NCBI GenBank assembly: GCA_002221725.1
Contig: NJFT01000126.1
Coordinates: 51,106 to 115,105, forward strand
Length of the DNA stretch: 64,000 nt
Reading direction: 5' to 3'
Source: Scedosporium boydii
Lineage: Eukaryota > Ascomycota > Sordariomycetes > Microascales > Microascaceae
Part shown: positions 46,401-58,906 of the stretch, in pieces
How positions within the stretch are numbered: the stretch's first letter is position 1
Layout of the letters: every line of letters starts with the position of its first letter
Notes under the pieces: generated by a model
What the model was told of the DNA's origin: nothing
The model's database searches: none
What the model saw: the letters and a program-made list of their open reading frames with translations, nothing else
Made by a program: the position numbers and the translations under genes

Positions 46401-49400
46401 CGTTATTTTCGAGGCTAGGAGAAAACAAGTGTCGCGAGTTTGTAAGAACTACGAGTTGAGCACACCCTCCTGCTCTTTGGATGGTGGTCAAGAGGACGTC
46501 GAAAATGACCTCACAGTTTTACGGATGTCCCAAAATGGAACGTATGGGGAATGCCATGCGAAGGTTCCCCGTTCTTGCGACAGGAAACGAATCCCATACG
46601 AAGTATTGAGTATTGACCCGAAGCCGTCCGGTCGACAATACGCTCACGTTCGAGGTGGGAAGAGCGGTGGGCAGCGAATCCTGTTATCGCAGACGACTTT
46701 TGTGAAAGAACTTGGCATATTGACTCACTTCGAGCCACAGAGGGAAGGGAAAGGAAATATTGCTGAACGCCAAGCCTTTCGCGTCTTCCATTCCACACCC
46801 TGGCTTACTTGGCTTACACGGTTGCTGACGATGACGTCGATGTAGTTTCAAATTGTTGCACACTTCGTCTGGGTTGAGCTCTTCAGCGTGTCTGGGCGGT
46901 TTAGTGGTTTTACCCACCACTGCAAGAGCCTCATACCCCGCATTCCAACCACAGTTCTGTGCCGTCTTCTGTGAAGACCAACTGTACACTCGTTGTTCTT
47001 GCGGGAGGCTCCGCTGACACTGAAAAGAGTGATGCTGTGCCGTCCTCGAGCGGAATCCTTCATCGGAATTATATTGATTGATATCGGGTCCTTTGAAGAG
47101 GAGCTCTTTGTTCAGAACGGGATTTATAATAAGTCATGGCTCGTCAGGTAAGAATAAGCGATCGACAGAGTCGGGATACCGTATTACCCTTTCTCGTCCC
47201 CCCGCTTATCGTTGAGTGGGACGTAGGTTGGGGGGGTGTCTGTTCTGCTATATTCGGAAACCCAGGCGGGACAGTTGCAGCTCCTGTTCACCTGCATTTC
47301 ATCTCACTGGCTCGACCGGTATTTCGACCACACTGGCACAGAGTGACAATCTACAAAACACTCTATCACAAAGTAGGTGCCCTTCTCCAACTGCCTAGCC
47401 TGGAAGTCGAATTGATTGCAGAAGAGAATCGAGACCCGGAGAGGGCTGTGGCTATTAAAAGAAACAGGGAAAATTCCCTTTAAGCTTTTTTACTCGATTG
47501 GGGATGATGACGATGGAGTAATACGACATTATATGACGTGAGGCTGTCAGGGTTCGGGGTCGTTGCTCGACTGCCTGGCGCCACTGAATAGGATGGCGTT
47601 TCGAAGTGGAGAAAAGAGTAACAATGGAAGGAGAAAGAAGGAGGAGAACACTCTTCTTGGTCTGGCCGCCGGGGTTTGCGGTGTGCCCGTCGCGAAGGAG
47701 AAGGACTTGATGTTGGTCCGTTCAGACATTGTGGCTTTGCTGTCTGTGTCGTGTCGTCACCGCCTGGTTTCTGCCGACCACGCCGACACCGAGTCACCGA
47801 CTGAACTGAAAGCAAGGTTCAAGGTACTAAACGTTCCCCACCTCGACCGTTCACTGTTCTTGGGACATTGGAAATACGCTACATCCAGTGTTGGCGGCAT
47901 CTCCAACCCCCCACCCAACTTTTCTCCGTGCTTCTTGCTTCGTACTTCATGCACCACTTGATGTATAGTTGAAATTGCTTTTCTTTCTCCGAGTCGAAAA
48001 CAAGAAATTGCACTCCTTCCTTTGAACCTTTCGTATTAAGCCAAAAATACGACCCTGATGGATATACTTCATAAATAAGTCTAGGCCGTGTAGTTCCCTT
48101 TCCTTGAAGACAGGATTCAAGGAAGAGACATTGGTCTCGCTGAGCTCGGCTCTTTCAACTGCGAGGCGACTATTTTTGACTCTCTTGCGATGGATTAACA
48201 CGGTAGCGAGCTCGGTTCGGTGACTTTCATCCTCTTTGTTCTACGGAATGATATTGCTCTTGTGGAGAAATACCACCCGAAAGTAAACTTGGGACTCTGG
48301 GAATATAACTGGATTTCACTGTCCCACGGTCGGTTATGCCGTCCTACATCAGGCGCGATTGTTATTCGGTCTGATGTTGCCACATATAATCAACCAATCC
48401 ATCATTGATTCGATCGAATGTACGAAGCACCAATGCTTCTTCGTGCTTGGATCCTGTTGGAGCACGGTACGGTACGAGGCCACCACCCGAGCCTAATTCT
48501 ACCATCAATGATATCAATATCGAGAGTGGCGTTCTCACTTACAGCAAAAGTCGACCGCCACTCAGACCAAAAACAAGTCTTTGCTTTTCCAGGAACGGCA
48601 GATTCTCTTCGTTTTCCCCAAGCTTCATCCACACCAAATCAAGGCTGAAACTGAAATGTGACGAAATTGACACTGTCGCTGCGCAAGCCTCTTGAAAAGG
48701 TATTACTTCCTCATTTCGCATTTTCATTCCATCCCGCTCGAATCTCTTTTTCTTCCATTCTCACTCTGTCTTTTTTTCTACCCTCGGTGCGTCCGTCGCG
48801 GTCCCGGCCGTCCGGCCTTCCCCTTTCTCTGCGCATGTCTGCTCGTGTGTTTTTTATTATTTTTCTTGTTAGTGCCTGGCCTCGCCTGAGGATGGATTCG
48901 ACGGAATGCCAAGATCTTTTCGGGGGTCTCCGCGGCGGGCTCAGAAAATTGGAGCAAGGGGGGTAAAAACCACACACTGAGCTGAGCAGGAAAAAACGGA
49001 CGGAATTCGCCAGATTGTTTCGTCTCGTTCGTCCTCAACCGCGGGTTCCGCCGCCGTTTTTTTCTTTTTGCAAAGCCTCAAGGGCGCACGAAGGAGTGTC
49101 GTGGAGCCACTGGTGCTGCGTCGTGTAATTACTGTGTTACTTAGTGTTCGAGTCATACACGATTCGTTGAGGCTAGTCCGTCTTGGAATTTCACATCTCC
49201 GTTTCTTTGCTTCTGCCGTTTTCCCTTGACCGCAATTGCTTGCGCCGAACATATCGATGAAGGAGATCGAGCTCAGCTCTGAACTGTTCTAGAGGCAAGT
49301 GATAAAAGTGATAATACTTCGTCCTTCAATGTTCCTTCCTTTCCGTGTGTACTGGTGGTTGTTTGGGGAAAGGTGTACTTGGGACCGTCCTCAGCGTATC

Positions 49401-51130
49401 TCCGTCCGTACTTGTCCTGGTACCTCCGTATTAGTGTACAAGTTGGCAGAAAGGAAGAACGCTGGGAGACCGCTTCCAAGGACACCCCTCCTCCATCCAC
49501 ACCCCACACCCTCCAAAGTCCGTTCCTGCTCACCCCTACCGGTCGCCTGCCATTACCATTGCTCTCCATCCAAGTCTGCCCCCCATCACCACCCACACCA
49601 CTGGTCTCCCTCCTTCCCCCCGCCACCCCTGTGTATCCAGCCGGTGTTAGGTCTTAGCTTCCTCAAGTTCGAAATATCGCTCGTACCCTACCTGTGTACC
49701 TCGTAACTGACTTGCCCTTTCCGCCTCTGAAAGCCTGGCGGGGGTGTAGTGTACAAGTACTCGTGTACCTTGGGAGGGCAGATACAAAACTACAAGTACA
49801 GGTTTAGCTCCCCTCCTCGCTACCGTATAATGTACACTATAATACCTGGCCCGGGCCTGCCAGAATATTGATCCCTCTTTTGCGGGTTACTTATCGTGAC
49901 CAACCCAAGCTCACTGCTCAGCTTCCTACAAATATTCAAATGCGCAAGCCTTCCGCCACCCTGACTCACCGCCGCGAACTCTCCTTTTCCATTCAACTTG
50001 ACCAAAGAAACTTGGACCTTTGCAAGCTCTGTGCGTTCAAAGCCCAGCTCACCGACGCTTCTTTCGATTCCGACGCATTCTTGCCTCGAACCAAGGTACG
50101 TGTCGCATCGTCATCTTCACTCCGGGACACTGTGTTGCGCTGGACTCGACCAGCCATCGCAGAGCCCATACCATCGCAGAGCCCGTACCATCTCGATCCG
50201 CCTGTCAAGCTCGGACACTTCTCGCCCTCCCAAGTGGGAGAGCGGGCACCGGAAGTGCGGATTTAGGGGTATGAAGTCGCCGCTGGTCTGCGCACCCACC
50301 CACTAACCAAGAATTCGAAGCCTTTAGAACACTGCACCGCAATCATTTACGAGATCCATTAGCGACGACGCTTGACCGCCCCAGGCTCAACCCTTTTCCT
50401 CGCCCTTTTGCCCTGACGGTACATCAGTTTACCGACACCCCCTCCGTCACTAAAACCCGATTTGCTCGTAAACCCCCTCCACGATCCACTACGGACACCG
50501 CAAATTCACTCAGCAGCGGCGACAGAACCGCAACTATCGTGGGAAAAAAACATAGGCACTCCCGGATCGTGACCTCCCTACCAATCCACCTATTTTACAG
50601 CCCAACCTGCCTCGACGATCTGAGTTTCGGCTTCGCACTTCCCCGCTCGACTTCGATCTTCATCCGACGCAACACACAACCTCAAGCAGGAATCGTGAAG
50701 CAATTTTTGGCAGTTTTTGAATCCAGAAAGGTACGCAATTCAGCGAAGGACATGTGCTTCCCACATCAGAGCGACAAGTCGTCCATTCGTTTTGGAGGAG
50801 GCGACTTTCAGAGTGCAGAACGTCCAGCATTTCGCCTTCTTTTTCTCCGCGAGGATTGTACAACAACATGCTTCTGTCTTTCCCCGCGATTATTCTGCAT
50901 CCTTTCCTTGTCTTCCATTTCCATCATACCTCTTCGATTCTGGACGCATTTTGGCTAACGCAGACCCCTCTTTTTTGTTCTAGGCAGCTTATTAAACTAA
51001 GCGCACTATTTTCTCCTTTCCATCATCCCCCCCGGCGACCTCGATTTTTTGGGCGACGGCCCCTTTACACCTCTACCATCTGTTCTCGTCTATCCGAAAA
51101 GTGTGAAGCGCACAATTCGAAGCAAAGAAA
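43476..51130. other. Intergenic between SFT2 and bHLH gene, no confident gene
   Basis: About 7.7 kb. The SFT2-proximal part is its promoter. Everything else consists of short overlapping frames without recognisable domains. ATACGAAGTAT occurs at 46596-46606 and a GTACGAAGTAT near 44760. From about 49870 onward the plus strand is pyrimidine-rich with possible donor and acceptor sites and probably forms the leader of the bHLH gene. Confidence 0.5.
49870..51130 (+). promoter_or_regulatory. Probable promoter and long, possibly spliced, 5' leader of the bHLH gene
   Basis: Strongly pyrimidine-biased plus strand with donor-like GTACGT (about 50096) and GTACGC (about 50731) and an acceptor-like TTGTTCTAG near 50984. 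Fungal regulator genes often have long spliced leaders, and several short upstream ATG frames are present. The splice calls are tentative. Confidence 0.35.
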
Positions 51131-52648
51131 ATGACTCAACAAGGCTTCGGCCATTTTGGTGGGGGCCACGGCGGCGGAGCTGTCGACCCCAATGACCTCA
51201 TGTCCGGCAACTACGCCAACTTCCCCAACGCCTTCCAGTCGGGTTCGAATAATCCCCCGAATGCCTTCTCCAGCAGCGGCGCCTTGTTTGGCGACGACGA
51301 ACTCCTCGACAGCCTAGGCAGCCCCGCCGATCAAAGCGGCATGCTCGACCATACACAAGGTTTCGGTAACGTCGGCGATATGGGCGTCGGCTTCAACCAA
51401 GGAGTTTACCAAGGCACCCCGGCCGTGCCCATCGACCAGCACGTAAACGGCTTCTCCAACACCCCCGAGGGCGAGCCCATTCACAGCCCGTATGTCCACA
51501 GTTTCCCCGGAAGCCAGTTCCGCCAAGTCCATCCCATTCAGTCGCCCATGTCCGGGTACTCCAGATCACCCCTCGCAGCGTCAGAACTCAACCCGGATGA
51601 CCCGAATTACTTAAAGGCCCGCGCCCAACTATCCCAGTCCATGCAGCGCAAGGCCTCCAGCACCCGGAGCCCGATGACCCCCAAGACCACGTCAATCCAC
51701 GCCGGCTTTGGGCCCCAGCCAATCCAGACAACCGGCCTCGCCGATAAGTCGTCTTCGGGCCAGTGGATGCCGACGCCCGGCGGAAGCATGGCGTCCTACA
51801 ATTCTGGCTTTTCCTCCCCGATCCAGCACGGATTGGTACAGATCAATGAGGTCATGATGAAGGGCGGGACCTCGATGCCGGCAAAACTTGGTGTCGCCCC
51901 CGGCGCAGTCTCGTCCCAGGAGATGAAGAGGAAGAGACGGCGAGAATCCCACAACCTAGTCGAGCGTCGCCGTCGCGACAACATCAATGAAAGGATCCAG
52001 GATCTCAGCCGTCTTGTTCCCACCCACCGACTCGAGGACGAGAAAATCCGCAAGATGATTCAGAACGGCACTCCCCTCTCGCCTACGCTCGGTGTTGCGA
52101 ATGTTAATCAAGCTACGTCTGGTCTTGCTGGCCCCGGAGCGAAGAGGGCGGCGGGTGCTGGGAACATCACCACCGGCCTTCCCATGGAGGAGAAGGACAA
52201 GGGACCGAACAAGGGCGACATCCTGAACGGCGCCGTGAGCTGGACGCGGGATCTTATGTGGATGCTTCATTTAAAGCTCCAGCAACAGGAGGAGCTGATG
52301 AACTGCATCGCCGAACTGGGTGGTCAGTTCCCATTCGAGTTGACCGATGACGAGAAGCGCATGCAAACCGAGCTCATGGATGCCATGGCGAAGAATGAGG
52401 GACTGCCCCCTTTTAGTTACACTAGGACTGCCGGCTCTGGTCTTCGCGTTCCTCAGCACACCGACTACAGGGGGACTCCCTTGAACGGCAATGGCGGCAG
52501 CTCCGTAAGCCCGGATGGCGGAAACCCTGGTCTAGTTGATATGGGCGACCCATCTCAATTCTGGCATGACCCCGAGGACGATCGCAGCGCCAACAACTCG
52601 ATCAACTTTAAGGAAGAGGACGAGTACGACATGGACCTCACGCAATAA
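51131..52648 (+). CDS. bHLH transcription factor, class B (E-box type)
   Basis: Single exon, 505 residues. The N-terminal 260 residues are Gly/Asn/Pro/Ser-rich with S/T-P sites (SPMTPK). The basic region (about 266-282, KRKRRRESHNLVERRRRDN) carries the H-x3-E-x3-R pattern that predicts binding to CACGTG. Helix 1 is at about 284-296 (INERIQDLSRLVP). The loop is very long, about 60 residues (300-360), and helix 2 (KGDILNGAVSWTRDLMWMLH, from 361) runs on into a Gln-rich amphipathic extension (LKLQQQEEL) that could act as a zipper. The C-terminus is acidic (NFKEEDEYDMDLTQ) and may activate transcription. Similar basic regions occur in fungal Rtg3- and Tye7-like and other E-box factors; the exact orthologue is not assigned. 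The ATG context AAAATGA and an upstream stop support this start. Confidence 0.92.
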   Translation: MTQQGFGHFGGGHGGGAVDPNDLMSGNYANFPNAFQSGSNNPPNAFSSSGALFGDDELLDSLGSPADQSGMLDHTQGFGNVGDMGVGFNQGVYQGTPAVPIDQHVNGFSNTPEGEPIHSPYVHSFPGSQFRQVHPIQSPMSGYSRSPLAASELNPDDPNYLKARAQLSQSMQRKASSTRSPMTPKTTSIHAGFGPQPIQTTGLADKSSSGQWMPTPGGSMASYNSGFSSPIQHGLVQINEVMMKGGTSMPAKLGVAPGAVSSQEMKRKRRRESHNLVERRRRDNINERIQDLSRLVPTHRLEDEKIRKMIQNGTPLSPTLGVANVNQATSGLAGPGAKRAAGAGNITTGLPMEEKDKGPNKGDILNGAVSWTRDLMWMLHLKLQQQEELMNCIAELGGQFPFELTDDEKRMQTELMDAMAKNEGLPPFSYTRTAGSGLRVPQHTDYRGTPLNGNGGSSVSPDGGNPGLVDMGDPSQFWHDPEDDRSANNSINFKEEDEYDMDLTQ

Positions 52649-53901
52649 CTGTGGCTCTCCCCACTCTTAATTCTCCTTGCATGTTTTCGCTTTGCCGCGA
52701 GTTTGACCAATTTGCCGGCCATGTTCTCTCTCAGTCTATGCATTATACACCCTCCCCATATATACCCAGCTGTCATTGCTTCTTATACCCAACATACACA
52801 CACACACACATTGATTTGATCCAAATGAGCATTCCTAATCCATGAGTTCTGCTTCCTCATCGCCACGTCAAGCCTTTCTCCTAGATTAGAAGAACCAGCG
52901 GCTCCTTATTTTCCTTTCCTTGTGTCTGTTTCTTAACAGAGGTTCGGGGATCGCACAGGTTGGCGTTATATCAGGTTACGACTGGATCGGGCTTGGTACA
53001 GTGGAGAGAGCAAGCATCGCATCTTAGTAGCCCACCAAGACCTGACTGACTGACACTCCTTCATTGTTGGCGTTTCGGTCTCTGACTTGAAGAGCGCATC
53101 GCGTAGAGGCGCAAGAGTGCTGTCGGATTCTCGTTTGTGTGCTTTTGCTTGCCCTGTTTTTTTCTCCCCTTCTTCTTTTCGAGTCATATTTACTGTGATC
53201 TTTTTCATGTATTTTCTTTCTCTTTCTGCTTCTCTGGGCAGCACAGACGCGGTACCTCAGGCGTTCCGGCTTGGGTCAGAGCGTGGATACTTTTTCCTAT
53301 CTTCAGCATCTCTCAACCACTTGCATCTTCCATCTGTCCTTTTCATTTTCTCTTTTGTTTCTAGTAAGGTTTTAATTTCCGATGTCTCCTTCGTCTCGAT
53401 CGGTCCACCTGCGGAGTTTTTGGCTTTTTCTTGTCTTTTTTCTTTTTTCTTTTTTTTTTTTTTCCTTTTCCTGTGCATATGGGGAACATTCCATGACACG
53501 TTTGCGGTTGATGTTTTTGGACGCCGAGGAGCGTAGGTGGTGGAAGGATACCCGTCATGGAGACCTTGATTGTTGCTGGTCCTTGTTTATTTTCATCTTA
53601 TCTTTCTCTTAACTCCTCTCTCTCTCTTGATGTTTTCTGGGGTTGTCTTGGGGAATGGCTAGTGTTAGCACTGCCCGGTTGGGCGTGGTAGTTTTTTATT
53701 ATCAAGACTTATTTCTAAATACTTTTTGTAGGCATGGAGTAGTGTTTCGATTCTTGTGAAAGATGTGTTGCTCTGTATACTAGATGTACGGCATACCTTG
53801 ACTCTGAACCTTGGCCCCGTATTATTATTACACGATGAAGAACATATACCCGTAATGTACCATAGAACCGTTCCTACATGAGAAGAGAAGCAAACAGCCC
53901 A
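52649..53901. other. Intergenic between convergent bHLH gene and NPR3
   Basis: Probably the two 3' untranslated regions and little else. Contains an AC microsatellite (about 52797-52810) and T-rich runs near 53440-53465. Open frames are Phe/Ser/Leu-rich from pyrimidine tracts and are not credible. Confidence 0.6.
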
Positions 53902-56273
53902 TCACCAATGCCTCACACAAAGCAAATACTCACTCATCCCCGTCAAAAGATTCCAAACCTCCTTCCTCTTCATATCCTCCTGCAGGGCAACCCTCTCCAA
54001 CGCCGACCTCCCATCAAAATACTTCCAGAACCTAACCCACGCCTCCCTCGTCGCCGCGTCCTCGAACCTCTTCCCGATAGCCTCGAGATAAAGCGAGTCA
54101 CGTCCCGTGGCGCGCCCGGCGTCGAGCACAATGTACGGGTCGATGCGGGAGAGGTGGGGCGCGTCGTTGGTGGAGGGGTGGGGGGTTTGGGTGGGAGGTG
54201 TTTTGCGGGCGTGGGCGGTTGCTTTTTCGGCGGCGATGAGGTGGGCTTTGGCTGCCATGCGTTCTAGACGGGCTTTTTCAGCTATTTGTTCGGCTTTGGT
54301 GGTTGTTTCTTGGGTTGAGGATGGGGAAGGGGTGGTTGTTGGTGAAGGGGGCTTGAGAGGTGATGCGGCGGTGGTGGTGGCGGATGATGAGGGTTGTTGT
54401 TGTTGTTGTTGCGGTGGAGATGGATTGTCGTTCTTGTCGGAGGGGGAGGTAGATGCCTGCGTATCAGAGGACGGAGATGGTTTCCCCACGCCGCGAAGCT
54501 CATCCGCCTCTATCTGATGCTCAACCTCATAAATAATCTCCGGCCAAACAACGACATACGCAAACGTACACAACTGCGTGACCCACCCGCCCCTCATCAA
54601 CCAAGCCAGCATAGCGAGATAATTCGGCCGATGCGCCTTGCTAGGACAAAAGTGCTTGTACGGCCGCGGCGCGTACGACAGGTCGGCGAGGAAGCTCGTC
54701 AGCGGCGGGGCGACGGGGAAAGTGCGGGCCCATTGTTGGGAGGCGCGGGGCAGGAGGGAGAGTTTGCAGTTGGGGGACATGATGTAGACGTCGCGGGCGT
54801 GGAGGGGCGGGATGGCGATGGCGCGGCGCCAGGAGATGAAGTGGTGGGCGTATTTGCGGACTTGGCTGTGGCCGAGGATGTTGCTCTGGCCGATTTGGTA
54901 GAGTCTAGTTTGGAGTGTGTTAGGGGGGGAGGTTCTTCCACGGTTTGCGATGTGTGAGTGAGATCTTGGAAACTTACGACACTGTCGGCTTACACAACCG
55001 CACAAACTCAACCATGGCAATAGTAGTCGGATCCAAATCGACCTGCAACTGCGAAATAATCTTCTTCTCCCCATCCATAAGCAACAGCGCGAAATTCTTC
55101 TCCAAAAACTCGGGCTCCTCGAACGCCACCTCGGGGATGTACGTGTTCGCCGACGTCAGCCAGAGCCCGTGCTGTGCCGTCTCGGTGTCGGGCCCCACGT
55201 CCGGGATGTAGAAGGGCATGGGGATCTGGGTGGAGAGGTTGAGGGGACCGGCGGCGGTGTCGAGCTGGAAGCTGACGATGCGGTTTTGGGAGAGGGATTG
55301 GTAGATCTCTCGGATGGAGGAGGCTAGGGAGGAGACTTCGAGGATTTCCTTCCAGAGCAGTTGGATAGGTGTTTCTGCAACATGGTCAGTTCAGCATCTC
55401 GCAGTGGGTCCTTTTTGGGGGGTTCTTGAACATACTGCTTTCGCGAGCCTTTTCCTTTAGTCTGATGATTTGCTTCGATTCCTTCCAGACAAAGTCGCTC
55501 CGTTGCTGGCAGTACTTGTACGCCTTGTTCACCTTCTTGGTGATGTTGGAGTAGAGCGCATTGACGAGTTCCTTCACCTCGTGCTTCTTGGGAGCGAGGA
55601 TGAAGACGACGTTAAACATGGTCATCGAGCTGACTTTCTCTTCCTCCTCCGCCGGCTGCTTTTCGCCGGGGTTCTGCGGTGGTTCTTCCGGCGAGGCGAT
55701 CGTGGGCTGCTCGCCTCCATTCCTCGAGGCGGCGAGGGACTCCAAATCCCGCAGATTGATAGAAGAATCAACCTGCTTCGTCCGAGATTTAGAACGGCCC
55801 GGCTTCTTGGTCTTCTTCCATATACCATTCTCAGGCACGTGGACGGGACACGAAACCAAATAGAGTGAGTCGAGAGAAACCTGAAACAGCCTCTTATGAT
55901 ACGGCCGCGCCGGGCTAAGTAGCGTAGCTAGATCCCCACTAGGAAACCCCGCCACGGAACCCCAGGGAGTAGATGCCTGCGCTCCGGGGTCGGAGATGGA
56001 GCGGTCTTCGCGACCACCGCGGCCCGGGTGGTGGTGGTGGAAGCCTCCTTGGCCCTGGGGCTGGCGGGAGCGTTCGGGTTGGAGGAGACGCTCAAGGATG
56101 ATGTCATCGTGGGCGAAGCTGTCTTCGGCGGAGTCGGTGGGGGATTGGCCGGTGGTTTCGGGGGATATCTCGGGTGGGTAGTGGAAGACTAGGGCTGGGC
56201 CGTCGCGGGTTCTGTTGACGACGAGGGCGACGCCGAGAAGGTTGGATGGGCTTGGGAGGATGGGAAGGCACAT
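53902..56273 (-). CDS. NPR3: Npr3, GATOR1/SEACIT subunit
   Basis: Three exons, 56273-55436, 55374-54978 and 54904-53902, with introns of 61 nt (GTATGT...CAG) and 73 nt (GTAAGT...TAG); 745 residues. The start gives the conserved N-terminus LLGVALVVNRTRDGPALVFHYPPE. Following family features include FQVSLDSLYLVSCPVHVPENGIWKK (about 140-165) and MFNVVFILAPKKHE, both typical of the longin-like N-terminal domain. Next come IPMPFYIPDVGPDTE at the exon 2 core, HHFISWRRAIAIPPLH in exon 3 and a C-terminal winged-helix region ending RHW. A long insert (about 520-610) is rich in Gln, Ser, Thr and Pro, with a QQQQQQQ run. With Npr2 and Iml1, Npr3 restrains TORC1 when amino acids are scarce, at the vacuole surface. 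It is transcribed away from the ethanolamine kinase gene, 2.6 kb upstream. Confidence 0.93.
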
Positions 56274-56792
56274 GTTGACGGGCGTCTGGAGCTGGGGCCC
56301 TCAGCTTGAGCTAGAGCTTGGGCTTGTGTAGTTCTCGCCCGTGGAATGAGGTGTAAGAGTGTGTATAAGATATATATTTATCAATGGATTGTAACTGAGA
56401 AGCGCGCAGCTGGTGCCAGTCGGTACTCCGTCTGCGTTGCAAGTAGTCTGGGGTTCCAGGATCACTTCATCAATGAACCGCTGGACACTGAGTCTACGGC
56501 AAGGCAAATGTACACCGAGCCTGGGTGACCCTGGCTTGGTTTGGCAAGAGGAGCGCAACACGTTTGTCGCTCAAACTCAAGATGTCGGTTTAGCCATGTT
56601 CGTAGGCACGCTTGTCGTTTGAACGAAGGTCAGTACAAGGTTGAGGCTGATGAGAAACTGGGTTGAGAGACTGTAGCGATAACATAGAAGCCTCGATAGG
56701 CGGGTAATTATTTGCATTTTGGATTTATCCGTGTAACACGGCATTTGGTTCTATCGAAGGACTTGGGCCCTACAGAGGATTACGGCTTGGAA

Positions 56793-56803
56793 GTACGAAG
56801 TAC
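56793..56803. repeat. Dispersed dyad element, perfect copy
   Basis: GTACGAAGTAC in intergenic DNA, 240 nt from a second perfect copy at 57043-57053. Confidence 0.8.
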
Positions 56804-57042
56804 ATAGGTACTGATGTACTTCTTGACGTGGGGTTTCAAATGCGGAAGGGCTGCCCCGCGCAACACACAAGAGGCAACACGCAACAATTGAACATTGGGT
56901 GCAAGTGCAATCCACGCCAAGAGCATGTGAAGGTATCGATGAACAAATCAAAGGTAGTTGCAATCTTGATGGTTACATACACCACCTCCATCAAATGCTG
57001 GCTGCCTTGGATGTGTCAAGGGACATGGCCTTGGAACGGTCA

Positions 57043-57053
57043 GTACGAAGTAC
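57043..57053. repeat. Dispersed dyad element, perfect copy
   Basis: GTACGAAGTAC, the reverse complement form of the copies at 8072 and 10171. Confidence 0.8.
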
Positions 57054-58906
57054 AGCAATTAGCAAGGCAAGAATGCGTTGAATATGAATATGTCAAGCTT
57101 GGTCCCGTTGGCAATGATTAAGAGCCCCCGAGTCTGTTAGGCGCAACGAGGATGAATTGATGGCTTGGCCGAGCCCTGCGGGCTGAGATGAGGGGCACGC
57201 CCGCCAATCCGGGTTCGGCAAGTCAGCGCAGGTCCTCCCTCCAAAGCGGCGACCGAAAAGGACACACAGCACGTTGGACTAAATGAAAATAAAGGGCGCA
57301 TTTTGCCCTCGAGTGTCTTCAGCTCAGGGGAAAGAGGGAAAAGCCCTACTGCAATGGCCACTTGCACAGACGAAGGTACACTTGTATCAAATAAGGACAC
57401 CTCATTAATAGAAATATCAAAATTCAATATTCGCCAGGCCACCTGGCCAGCCATGTGCGCTCAGGTGCCTCTCAGGGTCTTTGCTTGTGTACTCGATCCC
57501 AGGTCCAATGTAACACTGATTCGTTCGCTCAACGTCTCTTGTCTCTTCCCAACATATTGACCTTAAATCTCCAGTCTCGAGTCTCGAATCGCTCGAGTCT
57601 TGTCCCATTTCGGCAGCCGCAAGTGCTTATTGGTTTTTATGACGGCATCGATTATTTCATACTTCGTCATCTGGTAGTTTTACTCTTCCCTTTTCTCTCC
57701 TTTTCCAACCGCTTTCCAACGACAATCTTCAACCTCAAAGCTCAGCTCGACCAAGTCGGTCTCTAATCCGCATTCCTGTCCGTTCTCGCCCCTTTCTCTC
57801 TCCCCCTCCATCTTCATATCTCCCTTTCCTCTCCCACCTTTCGTTTCTCTTCCCTCTCTTCCCATCTCCCTTCACCGCCTTGCCGCTTCAGCCACTCCTC
57901 CGCTCATCTTGCCGCCCATTGGTTCCACTTTCCCCTCGACCTCTTTAGCCTAGCGTGGAGGATTGAAGATCCTGACATCAAATTGGAAGCGGAATAGCCA
58001 ACCAGGCGGGGCTCGGCTTCAGCTAGTTTGTAAAGAGCACGCGGTCTTGTTAAGCGTAAAGTTCAAAGCCGTTGCTGGTCTTCAAAAATCACAAGCCAAA
58101 TTTGTTGGTCCAGCTCATTTGATCCTTCCTCAACCCTCCCTGCCTCATCACCACCCTCCCGCACAAGCCCTCTCAACCACAGCCCTTCGCTTCCGGCTTC
58201 ATATATTGTTAGTCCAAAATAGCACGACGGTTTTTCTCATGCGATGATCAGTTTGTGCTTTGTGGGCCTTCTCTAACTCCCTCTCCCTGAAATCTAGAAC
58301 CCTCATATTTAGCTCAGTCAGTCACACTGGGTGAGCCAAACACTGGGAAAGGAAGTTGATCGTGTGCCTCAGGGACGAGACCGGTTTGGTTTAACTTTTG
58401 GCCCATTCCACTGCAACCAAGCGTGTTTTCTTGGTCATCCCGCCGAATCAAAAGTGACGATTTTCGTTGCGAGATTTGCGCCTTTGCGCCCTGTCCCTGA
58501 TCTGCCCCAGGGCCAAAAAAAAAAAGAGAGTCGCCTTCATTCGCGGTTAGTGCATGTAACTCCCCGCATCCGCCAACTTTATTTACGCTTTTCGCGATTC
58601 AGCCAGCTGTATACTCTTTGCCCATAGACAAGTATCGCCGAGAGTCAAAGACAGAAAGGACTGCGAGAGACAAAATTAGGAGGAAAGAGGCGTCCTGCAG
58701 CTATTCTCACTGGTCCGGAGGGGTTCCCACGTGGTCGGATCCGTTCGCCATCTCTGCTTCAGCTGTTTGAAACCATCCACGGCTTGCTTGCGTATATCAT
58801 CATCTCCGCTGAGTTACAGTGATTGATTGCGATTAACTGGGATTGAGTGGATTGCGAGCAACACAAGTTACGAGGGAAAAAAAGAAAAAAAAAGAGAGGG
58901 GAAAAT

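Larger units (their letters stand above)
56274..58906. other. Intergenic between divergent NPR3 and ethanolamine kinase genes
   Basis: About 2.6 kb with no credible gene; it must hold both promoters. Two perfect dyad elements GTACGAAGTAC lie at 56793-56803 and 57043-57053. The kinase-proximal part (about 57690-57950) is a pyrimidine-rich block, probably promoter or leader. Confidence 0.55.
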
